DNA of 64,000 nucleotides from UBA2779 sp965232615 (GCA_965232615.1 OZ246985.1:1-64000); one strand, 5' to 3'. Counted from the stretch's first letter, positions 35,477 through 44,070 are shown. Translations and numbers: made by a program. The notes: generated by a model not told the origin, from the letters alone.

Positions 35477-36682
35477 TCAGACTCTTTTCAAAGACACCGC
35501 AGTGCCCATCCCGCCTCCAGCACAGAGGGCGGCCAAACCGCGATCCACACCTCTTCTCATCATCTCATGGAGAAGTGTTACTATGATTCTGGCACCAGAG
35601 GCACCCAGAGGATGTCCCAGAGCAATCGCCCCTCCATTCACATTGCACCGTTCGAGAATTGCCTCTTCCTTCTCTCCATGTTCAATGGTCAGTTCCTTAA
35701 TCACTCCCAGAGCCTGGGCTGCGAAAGCTTCATTAAGTTCGATAAGGTCAAATGATGAAAGTTTGAGTCCTGTAGAATTGGTGAGTTTCGCGATGGCCGG
35801 AACTGGTCCAAGACCCATGATTTCCGGAGCGATTCCAGCCTGAGTTGCCGCTTCAATTTCCGCCAGAGGAGTGAGACTAAACTTCTGAACAGCGGATTCG
35901 GACGCGATGATAAGAATGGCTGCACCATCATTGATTCCCGAGGAGTTTCCTGCGGTTACAGTGCCGTCTTTCTTGAAGGCAGGCCGCAGTTTGGCGAGAG
36001 TTTCCTCAGAGGTATCCGGACGGAGATGCTCATCTTCGGTAAAAATTGAGGTTTTACGGCGCTGCTGTACTTCCACGGGCACAATTTCATCAAGAAACTT
36101 CCCGGCATCAACTGCTGCTGACGCTTTTTTTTGACTCCCCAATGCGAAGGCATCCTGGGCCTTCCGGGAGATGGTATGCTTCACGGCCACATTTTCAGCA
36201 GTGATACCCATGTGATAATCGTTGAATACATCAGTCAGTGCGTCAGCAATCATGGAATCAGAAGCCTCAAATCCGCCAAGTTTGTTCCCCCATCGAGTGG
36301 AAGGTGGGAGAGTGAATGGTGCCGCGCTCATGTTTTCCATGCCTCCTGCCACAATGATAGCGGCCTCCCCGGCCAGGATACTGGCACGGGCCGTCATCAC
36401 TGATTTCATGCCGCTCGAACAGAGGATATTCAGGGTATAGCCCGGTTTCGTCTCGGGAATTCCGGCTTTCATAGAGGCCTGTCTGCCGGGCCCCATACCC
36501 ACAGCCCCCTGTATCACATGGCCAAGAACGGTGTAATCCACCATGTCCGGCTTGATTCCGGCATCCGCCAGGGCAGCCCTGATTACCACGGCAGCGATGG
36601 CCGGGGCCGGCGTATCTTTCAAGCTCCCGCCGAAAGATCCAATAGCCGAGCGTTTCGCGGCAACAACATAGACTTTTTGCAT
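35477..36682 (-). CDS. Acetyl-CoA acetyltransferase (thiolase)
   Basis: A complete 401-residue thiolase starting at ATG 36682 (MQKVYVVAAKRSAIGSFGG), with AGGAGG 6 bp upstream. The active-site Cys is in LNILCSSGMKSV, the C-terminal signature is NVNGGAIALGHPLGASGAR, and the second Cys is in ALCAGGGMGTAVSL. It joins or cleaves acetyl-CoA and acetoacetyl-CoA. The open frame continues upstream to 37027, but that part belongs to the neighbouring CoA-transferase remnant. It is the only intact gene in a row of decayed lipid or ketone-body genes. Confidence 0.93.
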   Translation of the reverse strand: MQKVYVVAAKRSAIGSFGGSLKDTPAPAIAAVVIRAALADAGIKPDMVDYTVLGHVIQGAVGMGPGRQASMKAGIPETKPGYTLNILCSSGMKSVMTARASILAGEAAIIVAGGMENMSAAPFTLPPSTRWGNKLGGFEASDSMIADALTDVFNDYHMGITAENVAVKHTISRKAQDAFALGSQKKASAAVDAGKFLDEIVPVEVQQRRKTSIFTEDEHLRPDTSEETLAKLRPAFKKDGTVTAGNSSGINDGAAILIIASESAVQKFSLTPLAEIEAATQAGIAPEIMGLGPVPAIAKLTNSTGLKLSSFDLIELNEAFAAQALGVIKELTIEHGEKEEAILERCNVNGGAIALGHPLGASGARIIVTLLHEMMRRGVDRGLAALCAGGGMGTAVSLKRV

Positions 36683-37163
36683 AAAAACCTCCTGATAAAT
36701 GTATCCGATTTTTTCAGCCTCAGCTTTGAGTTGATCCCGAAAATCCGGGTGGGCAATGGAAATTAGTTTGTGTGCCCTCTCGGTTACAGTTCGTCCTCGA
36801 AGCTGTACGGCTCCGTACTCTGTCGCCACCCAGTCCAGATCCTGTCGAGGAACACTGACCATGCTTCCCGATGTCAGAGCAGGAACAATGGTGGGAAGCA
36901 ATCTGGTTTTCAATTTTACCGGGTTGTGCCTGTGGAATGGTCGGCAGCAACTGACTGTGCTCCACTGCAAAATCCACCTGACTGATATGAACCTGGATGT
37001 CTCCATGTATCCAGGGAACCTGGTCATTAACCTCCATCACCACAGTGTCCGCCGCTTCAATCACATCCATTTCATACACATTGGAGAGTCCGATTTTCGG
37101 CAGGCGTACCACCGCTTCATCCATGGTCAGTTTTTTCTTCCAGTACTGGGTTCTCCAACTCAT
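36683..37163 (-). pseudogene. Acetyl-CoA hydrolase / 4-hydroxybutyrate CoA-transferase-like pseudogene
   Basis: Starts normally at 37163 (MSWRTQYWKKKLTMDEAVV), then jumps to the C-terminal domain: SNVYEMDVIEAADTVVMEVN and VPWIHGDIQVHISQVDFAVE. A frameshift follows at about 36900, after which the next frame gives VATEYGAVQLRGRTVTERA and LISIAHPDFRDQLKAEAEKI to a stop just upstream of thiolase. The middle of the protein, including the catalytic Glu region, is deleted. Intact relatives move CoA between acetate and butyrate or 4-hydroxybutyrate. Its ATG overlaps the stop of the FabG remnant. Confidence 0.8.
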
Positions 37164-37327
37164 TCACAACTCCTTACGAATATCCAGCGACGGCAACAGG
37201 TCGCTGCGACTATACTAAGAGGAACTTTTTCCGTCATCGGAGTGGCAATGAATCCCGGAGCCAGGGCATTTACCCGAACCCAAGCTCCCCCGGTGACGAT
37301 ACAGACTTTTCCATTCAAATTCATCAT
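37160..37327 (-). pseudogene. FabG-like short-chain dehydrogenase remnant with internal deletion
   Basis: The frame from ATG 37327 (or 37324) reads MNLNGKVCIVTGGA, the start of a 3-oxoacyl reductase with the beginning of its Gly-rich NAD(P) motif. It passes directly into VRVNALAPGFIATPMTEKVP, which normally lies about 160 residues later. The Ser-Tyr-Lys active site is deleted. The remaining tail is out of family and stops at 37160, overlapping the next start. Confidence 0.8.
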
Positions 37328-37351
37328 ACACTTCTTAACCTTTATTACATT

Positions 37352-37738
37352 TCAACCCCATTGTACTGTCGCGGCGGCCCATACAAAACCCAGTCCGGCA
37401 CCCACCATTACAACAGTGTCTCCATTCTTGATTCTACCGGCTTTCAGTCCTTCAACCAGTGATATAACCTGGTCGTTCTGACCGATGTGGCCGTACATTT
37501 TGAGATAGGTGGTCTGGTCTTCCCTGAGTTTCAACTCCTTCATCACGAAATCATGGGAAGACTTTTTGAAATGGAGGATGGCCAGATAATCGATATCTCC
37601 TCGATTCTTTCCTGCTGCGGCAAGGCTGTCATCAATAACCCCGAAGAAATTCGGCCGAGTGCATTCTCCCAGTTTGTTCTTGAATTCTACAGGATCGTCA
37701 ATAGTGAAATACATTGCCTTCACATCTTCATTTTCCAT
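37352..37738 (-). pseudogene. KAS III-like C-terminal fragment
   Basis: 128 residues with DYLAILHFKKSSHDFVMKEL, KMYGHIGQNDQVISLVEGL and TVVMVGAGLGFVWAAATVQW, the second half of 3-oxoacyl-ACP synthase III-like enzymes. The His region is altered (LHFKKS) and the N-terminal half with the catalytic Cys is absent. The frame starts with an ATG at 37738, but whether it is translated is unknown. It is the second KAS III remnant in the window (see 12655). Confidence 0.75.
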
Positions 37739-37747
37739 CAGCTATGT

Positions 37748-37987
37748 TCAACCCTGCCAACCAGCAGGGATAATCCTTATGCTGGGCACCATTCCAGATT
37801 TGATCTCCTTAACGGTCATCTCAGCCGCTTTGACAGCCTGTTCACCGGTAATGTCTGCCAGGGGCCAGACGCCACCGAGCTTAATTGGGTCATCCATGTT
37901 TTCCTGATTTCCTTTTGCCATCAGCATGGAGGTTGATACCAATAGAACGATAAAAGCAGTAAGCGTTTCATTTATTTCTCCTCGCAT
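37748..37987 (-). pseudogene. N-terminal fragment of a branched-chain amino-acid-type ABC binding protein
   Basis: About 79 residues: a signal-like start (TLTAFIVLLVSTSMLMAKG) and then IKLGGVWPLADITGEQAVKA and MTVKEIKSG. This is the beginning of a Liv-type periplasmic ligand-binding protein. It ends after 84 codons, counting from the alternative ATG at 38002, in an unrelated tail. The remaining 300 residues are missing. It abuts an inverted-repeat element at 38005. Confidence 0.7.
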
Positions 37988-38004
37988 AGACCACAGATTC
38001 ATTT

Positions 38005-38211
38005 GGCAACCTCTAAAAATCGTTTTCGGAATTTGGCATAGAGATTTTTTCCTGCTTCAAGGCGACAAAAGCGGAGCTAGCTTAAGTGGTTGGCGGTGCG
38101 TTCCTCGGAGCCTGGCTCCTGCGGTACGCACCTGCTTACATGAGCATTTTGACAACGCAGTAGCGAGGAAAAGATCAAGCCAGAAACGAAATAAGGTATT
38201 TTAGATGTCCC
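38005..38211. mobile_element. Small inverted-repeat element, long type, reverse orientation
   Basis: Starts GGCAACCTCTAAAAATCG and ends TTTTAGATGTCCC. Read on the minus strand its interior matches the copy at 26034 (CTGCGTTGTCAAAATGCTCA, GTAAGCAGGTGCGTACCGC). It lies between the Liv-type fragment and the 3' end of htpG. Confidence 0.75.
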
Positions 38212-38235
38212 TATGGAAAAGACAACCGGTGAATC

Positions 38236-40101
38236 CTATGAACCCAGGGCCCGGGCCGTTACTCTGTTAACTCTGGAGGCAAAACCCACTGGATCTTTCA
38301 GAACAACCCCTTCGACCAGGAGTGCTTCCTCATATAGTAGATGGGCAATATCATCGCTCAACTCCTTATCAGAGGTATCACCAATACCCTTCACTACAGG
38401 ATGATCAAGGTTTATTTCAAGGATAAACGTGGCTTCGGGAATATCGGTCTGCCCCATGGACTTGAGCATCTGCCTCATTTGCGCGGAAGGGTCTCCATCA
38501 TCTGTAACCAGACAACTCGGCGCGTCTGTGAGACGTGGAGAAGAAATCACATCTTTCACTGAATCACCAAGAACTTTTTTTATCTTCTCGATGATGGGTT
38601 GGGCATCTTTTTCTTTTTTCTTATCTTCATCCGTCTTGAGTTCATCCAGGGCCCCGGAGCGGTTAATCGCTTTGAATTCTTTTTCCTCAAACGGCCCTAT
38701 CACTGGCATAACAATTTCATCGATCTCATCATCCATGATAAGAACTTCATAACCCTTGTCTTTGTAGGCCGTGAGTAATGGCGATTTTCTCAAAGAGGCC
38801 TCGTTTTCACCTGTTAAGAAATAAATTGATTTCTGACTTTCCGGCATTCGCGCCTTATAGGCCGCCAGACTTGTCCAGCCTTCAACCGCAGTAGATTTGT
38901 ACCGCACAAGTCCAAGAAGATCATCCCGGTGTGCCCAGTCCGAATACAGGCCTTCTTTCAGGGGTCTGTTATACTGGACGATGAAGTCGGCATAAGCCTC
39001 CTCGTTTTCTGAGAGCTTCTTGAACTCTGAGAGGAGTTTTTTCACCGAAGACTCACGGATTTTATTCATAATTCTGTTCTGTTGAAGGATTTCCCGGCTG
39101 ACGTTCAGAGGCAAGTCTTCAGAGTCAATAATACCCCGAATGAAACGCAGCCACACTGGCATGAGTTCCTTCTCATCATCAGTGATGAATACACGTTTAA
39201 CATACAGCTTCACACCAGGCCGGTAGTTAGCCTGATACATATCAGAGGGAGCCGTTTTGGGAACGAAAAACAAAGTTGTGTACTCCAGCGTCCCTTCGGC
39301 ACTTGTATGAATTTTGAGCATGGGATCCTCGGTATCATGCCCTATGGTTTTATAGAATTCATTATACTCTTCGTCCTTGATATCGCTCCTGGAACGCTTC
39401 CAGAGAGCACTGGCCGCATTGACCTGCTCATCTTTTGTTTCTGTTTTTTTCTCGTCATCACTGCCTGTTGTTTCTTCCCAGTGGAGATGAATCGGAAAGA
39501 CTATATGGTCTGAGTATTTCTTAATGATGTTTCGTACCTGCCATTGAGATTTGAATTCCTTTCCTGTCTCATTGAAGTGCAGTATTACCGTAGTCCCTTG
39601 ATTCGCACGCTCGGATTCTTCCACCGTATAGCCGGATTTCCCATCGCTTACCCATTTCCAGGAATGCTCCTCACCGGCTTTGCGGGAGATGACTTCCACT
39701 TTATCTGCCACCATGAAGCAGGAATAAAAACCAACTCCGAATTTACCGATGAGGTTTGAATCCTTTTTCGCGTCGCCGGAAAGAGTTTCCAGGAAGCTCT
39801 TTGTACCGGAACGGGCTATAGTTCCCAGTGAATCGGCAAGTTCATCGTTGTTCATACCGATGCCATTATCTTCAATAACCAGTGTATTCTCACCGGCACC
39901 ATTGATGCGGATATGGATACATGGCTCGAATTTGAGCTGTTTCAACTCTTCATCGGTCAAAGAAAGATACTTCAACTTGTCTAATGCGTCTGAAGAATTG
40001 GATATGAGTTCTCTCAGAAATATTTCACTATGAGAATAAAGTGAATGTATGAGAAGGTTGAGGAGCTGATTCACCTCTGTTTTGAATTTTTTCCTGGCCA
40101 T
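38236..40101 (-). CDS. htpG: Molecular chaperone HtpG (Hsp90)
   Basis: A 621-residue Hsp90 of normal bacterial length. The N-terminal ATPase has FLRELISNSSDALDKL, the DNGIGM nucleotide loop and GTIARSGTKSF, and GKFGVGFYSCFMVADKV carries the ATP-lid glycines. The middle domain carries LPLNVSREILQQNRIM with the catalytic Arg. A GAGGT ribosome-binding site precedes ATG 40101. A possible promoter is TTGCCA-18-TATCTT about 35 bp upstream. It folds client proteins in the cytoplasm in an ATP-driven cycle. It is divergent from the CorC-like gene. Confidence 0.97.
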   Translation of the reverse strand: MARKKFKTEVNQLLNLLIHSLYSHSEIFLRELISNSSDALDKLKYLSLTDEELKQLKFEPCIHIRINGAGENTLVIEDNGIGMNNDELADSLGTIARSGTKSFLETLSGDAKKDSNLIGKFGVGFYSCFMVADKVEVISRKAGEEHSWKWVSDGKSGYTVEESERANQGTTVILHFNETGKEFKSQWQVRNIIKKYSDHIVFPIHLHWEETTGSDDEKKTETKDEQVNAASALWKRSRSDIKDEEYNEFYKTIGHDTEDPMLKIHTSAEGTLEYTTLFFVPKTAPSDMYQANYRPGVKLYVKRVFITDDEKELMPVWLRFIRGIIDSEDLPLNVSREILQQNRIMNKIRESSVKKLLSEFKKLSENEEAYADFIVQYNRPLKEGLYSDWAHRDDLLGLVRYKSTAVEGWTSLAAYKARMPESQKSIYFLTGENEASLRKSPLLTAYKDKGYEVLIMDDEIDEIVMPVIGPFEEKEFKAINRSGALDELKTDEDKKKEKDAQPIIEKIKKVLGDSVKDVISSPRLTDAPSCLVTDDGDPSAQMRQMLKSMGQTDIPEATFILEINLDHPVVKGIGDTSDKELSDDIAHLLYEEALLVEGVVLKDPVGFASRVNRVTARALGS

Positions 40102-40132
40102 TTCTACCTCTAATTCTTATCTTTCGGAAAGT

Positions 40133-40162
40133 AAGATACCAAAGGTTGAAGATGGCTGGCAA
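40133..40162 (-). promoter_or_regulatory. Candidate htpG promoter
   Basis: On the minus strand, TTGCCA (40162-40157) and TATCTT (40138-40133) are separated by 18 bp. Each matches four or five consensus bases, about 35 bp before the htpG start. No CIRCE-type inverted repeat is visible next to it. Confidence 0.35.
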
Positions 40163-40251
40163 GTCTTTTTTTATTTTAGTGGTTTAGAGTCCTTGCAAAC
40201 ATGGCAATTGAGGTATTAGGATGATGACATGGTCGATCAACTAATTTTCTG

Positions 40252-41505
40252 ATGATTATCTGGCCCTTCCTATCACTTGCCGTACTCCTGCTTCTATCCA
40301 GCCTGTTTTCATCACTGGAAACAGCCTACACATCACTATCTCAGTGGCAGATCAATGCACTGGCAGAAAACTATGGACGCCGGGGATTAATGGTACAAAA
40401 ACTCACTGAAAGGCCGGAAATTCTTCTAACAACTTTACTCATTGGGAACAACCTGGCAAATCTGGGAGCTTCAGCTCTCACCACAGCGATTACAATTGAA
40501 TTTATCGGGAACACCTTTGTCGCGGTTACGACGGGCGTTCTCACTCTCATTGTCCTTGTTTTTTGTGAGGTATCACCAAAACAAATTGCCCTTGCGAATA
40601 ATGAGAAACTGTGTCTGAGAAGTGCCGGAAGCATAATGATTCTTGCATGGCTGCTCAGGCCAGTCATCTGGCTTATTGGAATCATCAGCCGAAGCATTAC
40701 CCATCTGTTTGTTGGTCAATCAAAAAAATCCCTCTCCCTGGATATGCTGCTGCACCATGTGAAGGCTGCCGGACATGAGGGAATTGTAGAATCGTATGAA
40801 GAGAAGATGGTTCGCAACGTGTTCAGGATTAACGATACACCTGTAGAAGCCATCATGACTCACCGGACTGATCTATTCACTGTCGATGAAGAAACCAGTG
40901 TTGAACAAGCGCTGGCTGGATTCATGAAGACCGGTTATTCTCATGCTCCTGTACTGAGAGGGGATTCAGAACATGTTTCTGGCATAGTATCCTTTACCGA
41001 TGCAGCCGCGACTGTTAAAAACAACCCGAACAGTTCTGTCAAACACATAGCATCACCACCCAAACTTGTTCCGGGAACCATGAAGGCTCATGAGTTTTTC
41101 TTCCAGTTGAAAAAGGAATCTGTTCATCTGGCTGTTGTTCTTGATGAATATGGAGGTCTGGACGGGGTTGTCACCCGTGAAGATGTGATAGAGGAAATTT
41201 TTGGCGACATGTTTGACGAAGGGGAAACCCATGCCGCCGACCCCATCAGCACGGACGGAGATGGATCCTGGATCATCCAGGGAGATACTGATTTCTACGA
41301 TATCAGCGATATACTCGGACTGAAACTGGAACATGACAACCGCACCCACACACTGGGGGGGTATCTGCTGGAAAAACTCGGTAAAATTCCGGAGCCGGGT
41401 ACGGTCATTGAATTACCTGAGGGACGCTATGATATTCTTAACACATTCAAAAAACGCATCTCTTCTGTCCGTTTTCAACCAAAACAAGAACAGACAAACA
41501 TCTGA
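40252..41505 (+). CDS. CNNM/CorC-type (hemolysin-like) transporter with CBS domains
   Basis: A 417-residue protein with the DUF21/CNNM membrane domain (three to four segments in residues 1-150, with SLFSSLETAYTSLS and TLLIGNNLANLGASA), then a CBS pair (about 190-310: TPVEAIMTHRTDLFTV and VVLDEYGGLDGVVTREDVI), and a C-terminal CorC/HlyC domain (TLGGYLLEKLGKIPEPGTVI). These proteins act in Mg2+ or Co2+ efflux or related ion transport at the inner membrane. The older name hemolysin is not well founded. Start at ATG 40252; it is followed by an unrelated DUF2156 gene after 138 bp. Confidence 0.88.
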   Translation: MIIWPFLSLAVLLLLSSLFSSLETAYTSLSQWQINALAENYGRRGLMVQKLTERPEILLTTLLIGNNLANLGASALTTAITIEFIGNTFVAVTTGVLTLIVLVFCEVSPKQIALANNEKLCLRSAGSIMILAWLLRPVIWLIGIISRSITHLFVGQSKKSLSLDMLLHHVKAAGHEGIVESYEEKMVRNVFRINDTPVEAIMTHRTDLFTVDEETSVEQALAGFMKTGYSHAPVLRGDSEHVSGIVSFTDAAATVKNNPNSSVKHIASPPKLVPGTMKAHEFFFQLKKESVHLAVVLDEYGGLDGVVTREDVIEEIFGDMFDEGETHAADPISTDGDGSWIIQGDTDFYDISDILGLKLEHDNRTHTLGGYLLEKLGKIPEPGTVIELPEGRYDILNTFKKRISSVRFQPKQEQTNI

Positions 41506-41643
41506 TTAATGGACTATTGAAGGTGAATCAACCTCAACATGGAAATCAGGGTGTCGTTTGTAATCTCATCAATGCTCTGTAGATTGTTCAAACGGTAGAA
41601 AAGAAATTGCCTGGATAAGAAAAAATGAATATGTTATACCTTT

Positions 41644-42519
41644 ATGACTAGAACACCCCTGACTTTCGGTCACCACGGAGAAATCAACGAACAACTTGAT
41701 GCTCTCGGTATGCATCTCTCTGAGTATTCCTTTCCAAATCTGTACCTGTTTAGAAACACTCATCACTACGAAGTTATCAAAACAGATTCCGGTACGACAT
41801 TTATTTCAGGCCTGAGCTACGACAAAAAACGTTACATCATGCCCATGACCAGACCAAAAATTTCAGGCAAGTGTAACTTGAAAGAACTCAAGTCATTGCT
41901 TACCACTGGTGAATGGGACTGCGTCTTCCCGGTTCCTGAGGAATGGCTGGAATGCTTCGATGCGGAGAAATATCACTTCGAGTACAATCCAAATGATTCA
42001 GACTACCTTTATTACACAGACAAATTCAAAACCTACCCTGGGAAGAAAATGCACAAGAAGAGAAATCTGCTTAACCAGTTTGAACGAAACAAAGACATTC
42101 TGGTTACACCAATTACCGACGATGTGCTCAATGAGGCCAGGGCCGTCCTCAATCTCTGGCAGCAAACTTCACCACAGGAGTTATCCACCAGTGACTACAG
42201 TCAATGCTTTGAAGCCCTCGACATGAGAAATGAACTCAATCTTACAGGCTTCATAGTGTTCTCTGAAGGCAAACCTGTGGGCTTTCTGCTGGGAGAACCT
42301 CTTAATGATGAAACTTATACAATCCACTTTGCCAAGGCAGATATCTCATTCAAAGGTGCCTACCAGTTTCTTTTCAGTCACTTTGCCAACTATTACTGCC
42401 CGGACTACCGCTACATGAATCAGGAACAGGACATGGGTGATGAGGGTTTGCGAAAGAATAAAATCTCCTATCGCCCAGACCTGATGGCCTGCAAGTATCG
42501 AGTGTCATTGAATACTTGA
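41644..42519 (+). CDS. DUF2156 (phosphatidylglycerol lysyltransferase C-domain-like) protein
   Basis: A 291-residue soluble protein with the GNAT-like DUF2156 layout: LSEYSFPNLYLFRNTHHYEV, KKMHKKRNLLNQFERN in the middle, and the C-terminal FSHFANYYCPDYRYMNQEQD and GLRKNKISYRPD. Related domains transfer aminoacyl groups from tRNA to lipids, but stand-alone members in spirochaetes and firmicutes have no proven reaction. Its stop codon ends one base before the GGGCACCTC end of an inverted-repeat element, so the element sits exactly at the gene's edge. Confidence 0.8.
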   Translation: MTRTPLTFGHHGEINEQLDALGMHLSEYSFPNLYLFRNTHHYEVIKTDSGTTFISGLSYDKKRYIMPMTRPKISGKCNLKELKSLLTTGEWDCVFPVPEEWLECFDAEKYHFEYNPNDSDYLYYTDKFKTYPGKKMHKKRNLLNQFERNKDILVTPITDDVLNEARAVLNLWQQTSPQELSTSDYSQCFEALDMRNELNLTGFIVFSEGKPVGFLLGEPLNDETYTIHFAKADISFKGAYQFLFSHFANYYCPDYRYMNQEQDMGDEGLRKNKISYRPDLMACKYRVSLNT

Positions 42520-42760
42520 GGGCACCTCGAAGAGAGAATAGAAGGGATCATTGGACTACTGAACCTTAGTTATAACATCTGTCGTTATGTGTATTTGAGA
42601 CAATCCCTGGGATAAGTGGGCACTGAATGTGCTCCGTAAGCCGAAAAAAGCCTGATAACGGGTTGAAATCGCTAAGAAAGGTCGAAATTTTCAGAAAAAA
42701 ATGAAAAAAGGACGTTTTTCCCGATTTAAGGGTTGCAAAACTATTTTTTTTGAGGTACTC
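42520..42760 (+). mobile_element. Leader-type inverted-repeat element, copy 3
   Basis: Begins GGGCACCTC and ends TTTTTTTTGAGGTACTC. From 42571 it matches the leader repeat at 30093 almost base for base (ATAACATCTGTCGTTATGTG, GACAATCCCTGGGATAAGTG), with a few changes near the end. About 50 bp on the left side is unique to this copy. It lies 48 bp upstream of a DUF1566 lipoprotein gene, as copies 1 and 2 do for the metalloprotease lipoproteins. Confidence 0.8.
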
Positions 42761-42807
42761 AGTATTTGAACAGGCCGCATAGATGCGGTGAACACAAGGA
42801 GTTGTTC

Positions 42808-43674
42808 ATGAAGTTTGAGACCATAACAATTAGTATTCTGACCGCCCTCATTCTGCTCGCCGGCTGTCCATCTGCCGATACAGTAACGGCCACAGATATT
42901 GCAACAGTGCAGGGCTTCTCTATTTCCGTTGATGACCAAAATGTCCCCCCCGAATCAACTTTCCCCGTAACGATCAACAATGCCGATCTGAACGCAGGAA
43001 CTGATTACGTCCTGAGCATAGAGAAAAAAGATGGAGCCGCCGTAGAAGCCGTCACCATAGATAACAACGGTCGAGTCTCTATATCAAGCACGATCGGCAC
43101 AGGCGATGGCGGAACATACACCGTGAAGGCTGCCGGAACGGGCAACTACACTGGAGAGCAAACAGCCGAATTCCGCCTGACGGTAAAAGTGTACATCGTA
43201 GGCGATACCGGCCCCGCCGGAGGGATAATCTTCTATGTGAATACTAATGCCGACAGCGATGGATGGACTTACCTGGAGGCGGCCCCCAGTGATTTTCCTG
43301 ATTCTTATAAATGGGGTAATACTACGACAGAAGTAGGAAAAACAGGTACAGCCATAGGAACCGGAGAATCCAACACAGCGGCTATCGTTGCAGCTATGGT
43401 GGCTGCCGGTTTCACAGAAGAATATGCGGCAAAGGCATGCGCAGACTACACATTGGGAGGGAAGGACGACTGGTTTTTGCCTTCCAGGGATGAGTTGAAT
43501 GAGTTGCATAAGCAGAGATATTCAGTAGGTGGCTTCCCACTTAATAATATCTACTGGTCCTCGTCGGAGGCCAGTTCGGGCAACGCGTCGATGCAGAACT
43601 TCTCCAATTTTGGCAACCAGTTTGACCTCACCAAGGCCAACAGTGGCGATGTCCGTGCGGTGCGGGCTTTTTAA
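42808..43674 (+). CDS. DUF1566 lipoprotein with a candidate variable (C-type-lectin-like) C-terminus
   Basis: A 288-residue lipoprotein: MKFETITISILTALILLAGC with the acylated Cys at 20, preceded by AAGGAG. Residues about 35-130 look like an Ig/cadherin-type beta domain with a repeated TGNYTGEQTAEF pattern. Residues 135-288 are a DUF1566 domain (GDTGPAGGIIFYVN, GKDDWFLPSRDELNELH, IYWSSSEASSG, ending VRAVRAF). DUF1566 and related C-type-lectin folds are known targets of diversity-generating retroelements. The last 40 residues have the N/S/G/F-rich pattern expected of an adenine-mutagenised region. An upstream TTG frame start is less likely. No reverse transcriptase is in the window. Confidence 0.75.
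   Translation: MKFETITISILTALILLAGCPSADTVTATDIATVQGFSISVDDQNVPPESTFPVTINNADLNAGTDYVLSIEKKDGAAVEAVTIDNNGRVSISSTIGTGDGGTYTVKAAGTGNYTGEQTAEFRLTVKVYIVGDTGPAGGIIFYVNTNADSDGWTYLEAAPSDFPDSYKWGNTTTEVGKTGTAIGTGESNTAAIVAAMVAAGFTEEYAAKACADYTLGGKDDWFLPSRDELNELHKQRYSVGGFPLNNIYWSSSEASSGNASMQNFSNFGNQFDLTKANSGDVRAVRAF
43549..43671 (+). other. Candidate DGR variable region (VR)
   Basis: Between the conserved WSSSE and the terminal VRAVRAF, 27 codons show no codon ending in A. Twenty end in C or T and many are of NNC type (GCC, GGC, AAC, TTC, TCC, GAC, CTC, ACC), as expected if AAC or AAT template codons were mutated at adenines. The flanks are conserved in family and the segment lies at the very end of the gene. 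The template repeat and reverse transcriptase are not visible here. Confidence 0.4.
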
Positions 43675-43694
43675 CTATTTGCCCATTTAACTAT

Positions 43695-43729
43695 GGCATT
43701 CAGCGTTGGTTAAGCCAACGCTGAATGCC
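43695..43729 (+). terminator. 15-bp perfect hairpin downstream of the DUF1566 gene
   Basis: GGCATTCAGCGTTGG, loop TTAAG, CCAACGCTGAATGCC, starting 20 bp after the stop codon. A T-rich stretch follows weakly (CATTTCTTAC), so it could terminate transcription. Known DGR targets need a hairpin just downstream of the variable region, so a role in retrohoming is an alternative. Confidence 0.7.
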
Positions 43730-43755
43730 GCATTTCTTACACAGCCTGAACTTAC

Positions 43756-44070
43756 GGGCACCTCTAAAAACCCATTGAGTTCTTGACTTGACCTGCCTGC
43801 CGCGCAGGGCACGGCGCAGGCAGGTCTTTTCCGCCGCTACTGCGTTGTCAAAATACTCAACTAAGCCCAGCTACGCCCTTAGCTTTTACCTGCCTGTGCG
43901 TGTCCGCACGCAGACAGGCCGCCTTGTATCGACAAAAAATCTAATCAGGTGTGTACCGCTATCAGGTGTGTACCACAGGGCGTAGCCCGAGAACACACCG
44001 CCACAGGGCATAGCCCGAGGAACACACCGCTACTTCGTCAATTTCCTAAAGCTGTTTTTTAGAGGTGCCC
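43756..44070. mobile_element. Small inverted-repeat element, longest copy (315 bp)
   Basis: Perfect ends GGGCACCTCTAAAAA and TTTTTAGAGGTGCCC. The interior has further inverted repeats (CCTGCCTGCCGCGC and GCGCAGGCAGG) and duplicated TCAGGTGTGTACC blocks. Its left and right ends match the right and left halves of the short copies at 29882 and 50198 in reverse complement. It has no coding capacity. TTGACA follows its end at 44071-44076. Confidence 0.85.

Noticed and set aside
35187..35843. A 218-codon plus-strand frame opposite the TetR remnant and thiolase
   Set aside because: It is antisense to the conserved thiolase C-terminus, with Ser/Pro-rich low-complexity composition.
36683..37027. Reading the thiolase as a 516-residue protein with an N-terminal extension
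   Set aside because: The extension contains the end of a CoA-transferase (VATEYGAVQLRGRT), and a strong ribosome-binding site precedes the canonical thiolase ATG at 36682.
36756..37481. A 241-codon plus-strand frame opposite the decayed CoA-transferase, FabG and KAS III fragments
   Set aside because: The minus strand explains the sequence by clear family matches, and the plus frame has none.
42520..44070. A DGR template repeat or reverse transcriptase near the DUF1566 gene
   Set aside because: The flanking DNA is made of inverted-repeat elements and a hairpin; no reverse-transcriptase motif or near-copy of the variable region was found in the window.
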